Shown: piece after piece, positions 5,366 through 6,385 of the stretch | Position numbering within the stretch: the stretch's first letter is position 1 | Layout of the letters: each line of letters begins with the position of its first letter | Source: an uncultured bacterium | GTDB lineage: Bacteria; Pseudomonadota; Gammaproteobacteria; Burkholderiales; Burkholderiaceae_E | DNA length: 6,385 bases | Assembly: GCA_903864485.1 (NCBI GenBank) | Contig: CAIPGD010000521.1 | Coordinates: 1 to 6,385 of the forward strand | Reading direction: 5' to 3' | The notes under the pieces: generated by a model | What the model was told of the DNA's origin: nothing | The model's input: the letters and a program-made list of their open reading frames with translations, nothing else | Databases searched by the model: none | Made by a program: the position numbers and the translations under genes

Positions 5366-6121
5366 CTGAACGCCGCGGGTTAATGCGCCATCGACTACGA
5401 GATTGGTGCCCGTGACGAAGCTGGCCGCGGGGCTCGCTAAAAACACCACGGCGTTGGCCATTTCCTGAGGGGTTCCCATGCGACCGGTGGGGTTCAGACG
5501 CATGGCTTCAGCAAAAAGAGCGGGATTCCCGTGCTCGATCTGCTCCCAGATCCCACCGGCGAAATAGGTATTGCCGGGTGATACGGTATTGGCACGGATG
5601 CCTTTGCCCGCGAGATGGAAGGCGAGGCCTTGGGTGTAGTGAATCAGTGCGGCTTTGAATGCGCCATAAGGCCCCGAAGCGAAGTCGATCTCCCGGCCCG
5701 AGACGCTCGAGATCGTCACAATTGAGGCGTGCTTGCTTTGTTCGAGACTCGGCATCGCGGCCTCGATCAAACGAACGCTCCCCATCAGATCAACGTCGAA
5801 GCCCTTTTTCCAGGCAGCCTCATCCGGCGCGACCGCAAGCGCGCTGACATTGGCGACGACGATGTCGATCCCGCCGAGCGCCTTCGCGGCGCCGGTTGCC
5901 CAGGTCTTGAGGGCTTCTCCTTCGCCGACATCGGCGACGCTACCGAAAATCTTGACGCCATGGCGGGCGAGCTCTGCGTTCGCGCGGTCAACTTCGTCGG
6001 CGTTACGGGCGCAAAACGCCACGTTCACGCCTTCGGCCGCTAGCGTCTCCACGATCGCGCGGCCGATGCCCTTGGTGCCACCGGTAACGACCGCATTCAG
6101 TCCATTTAATCCGAGATCCAT
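5360..6121 (-). CDS. Short-chain dehydrogenase/reductase (classical SDR), substrate unknown
   Basis: A 253-residue cytoplasmic oxidoreductase with a Rossmann fold. The nucleotide motif is TGGTKGIG (13-20). Arg39 after strand 2 (FCARN) favours NADP(H). Asp64-Val65 contacts adenine. Catalytic Ser139 and Tyr152-x3-Lys156 (YGAFK) are present, and the C-terminus has the usual ASPAASFVTGTNLVVDGA. Two family positions differ: the NNAG motif is VANVS (89-93), and the Asn of the catalytic tetrad (normally in DVNLxG) is Asp111 in FDVDLMGS. The length is normal. AGGAG five bases before the ATG supports the start. The gene lies 27 bp after the amidase gene on the same strand, so they are probably cotranscribed, which suggests the SDR acts on a product or precursor of that pathway. 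Blast-level relatives would be 3-oxoacyl-ACP-reductase-like SDRs; I do not assign a substrate. Confidence 0.92.
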   Translation of the reverse strand: MDLGLNGLNAVVTGGTKGIGRAIVETLAAEGVNVAFCARNADEVDRANAELARHGVKIFGSVADVGEGEALKTWATGAAKALGGIDIVVANVSALAVAPDEAAWKKGFDVDLMGSVRLIEAAMPSLEQSKHASIVTISSVSGREIDFASGPYGAFKAALIHYTQGLAFHLAGKGIRANTVSPGNTYFAGGIWEQIEHGNPALFAEAMRLNPTGRMGTPQEMANAVVFLASPAASFVTGTNLVVDGALTRGVQL

Positions 6122-6125
6122 TTCG

Positions 6126-6131
6126 ACTCCT
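6126..6131 (-). promoter_or_regulatory. Ribosome binding site of the SDR gene
   Basis: On the minus strand AGGAGT sits just ahead of ATG 6121, with AGGAG ending five bases before it. It is the strongest Shine-Dalgarno sequence in the window and fixes the SDR start. It falls in the 27 bp gap after the amidase stop. Confidence 0.75.
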
Positions 6132-6148
6132 AATCAATCACGTAAAGC

Positions 6149-6385
6149 TTAGATCTTGAGGTACTTCTTTTCGACGCCGGCGGCAACCGAATATTTAGGA
6201 TCCACAAAGTTGCCCAGGCGGACCTTGCCGCATTGACTCAACATCATGTAAGCGTCCCATTTGTCGTAACCATATTCCTTCGCCATCCAGTTGACGAGTT
6301 CGTGGTACGCAATCCGGGTCGCATCTTCGAGGGGCCGGGCGCTGCCGATACACATAATCTGCGACTCGGTCTCGAGCCTTGGCCA
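6149..6385 (-). CDS. Acetamidase/formamidase family protein, C-terminal part (partial)
   Basis: The last 78 residues of a gene entering from the right edge; the frame is open to the edge. The pattern ET-(x)n-CIGSARPLEDATRIA, then a helix LVNWMAKEYGY, DAYMMLSQCGKVRLGNFVDPKYSVAAGVEKKYL, matches the C-terminal region of the FmdA_AmdA family (formamidase and acetamidase), where the family reads roughly AL..A...MI.WL, AY.L.S..GDLRV.QVVD, V.A.LPK. These cytoplasmic enzymes hydrolyse short amides such as formamide to ammonia and a carboxylic acid. The internal Met at 6355 is not the start. The catalytic part lies outside the window, so the substrate is open. It is the upstream partner of the SDR gene, 27 bp apart. 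Confidence 0.82.
   Translation of the reverse strand, partial: WPRLETESQIMCIGSARPLEDATRIAYHELVNWMAKEYGYDKWDAYMMLSQCGKVRLGNFVDPKYSVAAGVEKKYLKI

Noticed and set aside
1..6385. CRISPR array, tRNA, rRNA or riboswitch
   Set aside because: No spaced repeats, cloverleaf-like or conserved RNA sequence was recognised, and nearly all bases are covered by protein genes.

Overview
This 6.4 kb window is gene-dense, fairly GC-rich bacterial DNA. Spacers are short and ten protein genes lie on both strands, two of them cut by the window edges. The mix of genes (a secreted adhesin-E-like protein, solute-binding-protein paralogues of a type common in Burkholderiales, a GpdQ-like phosphodiesterase, Amt, formamidase) suggests a betaproteobacterium, probably Burkholderiales. 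That is inferred from family recognition only. No rRNA, tRNA, CRISPR array, insertion sequence or transposase was seen.

Layout from left to right: the N-terminal part of an FMN-dependent alpha-hydroxy-acid dehydrogenase (minus, runs off the left edge). A 124 bp divergent gap. A solute-binding-protein-like gene with no signal peptide (plus). A complete higBA toxin-antitoxin operon (minus), with a perfect inverted repeat inside its promoter. A small secreted adhesin-E-like protein (plus). An Amt ammonium transporter (minus). A 100 bp divergent gap. A second, paralogous solute-binding protein that does carry a signal peptide (plus), overlapping by 4 nt a GpdQ/CpdA-like metallophosphoesterase (plus). 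An SDR oxidoreductase (minus). Last, the C-terminal end of an acetamidase/formamidase-type amidase (minus, runs off the right edge), which probably forms an operon with the SDR.

How the parts may fit: the amidase releases ammonia from a small amide, Amt imports ammonium, and the secreted binding protein with its coupled phosphodiesterase looks like a capture-and-hydrolyse unit for a small phosphodiester or related solute. A nitrogen or amine scavenging theme is therefore possible but unproven. The two binding-protein paralogues lie in the same orientation on either side of the higBA/adhesin/amt block, and each is transcribed away from a metabolic or transport gene. Three successive convergent gene pairs meet with a 4 nt gap, a 4 nt overlap and a 6 nt overlap, so none has room for a conventional intergenic terminator. 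I found no clear evidence of a wholly new system. The best second-look items are the binding-protein plus phosphodiesterase unit, the signal-less paralogue, and the apparently leaderless, operator-embedded higB promoter.
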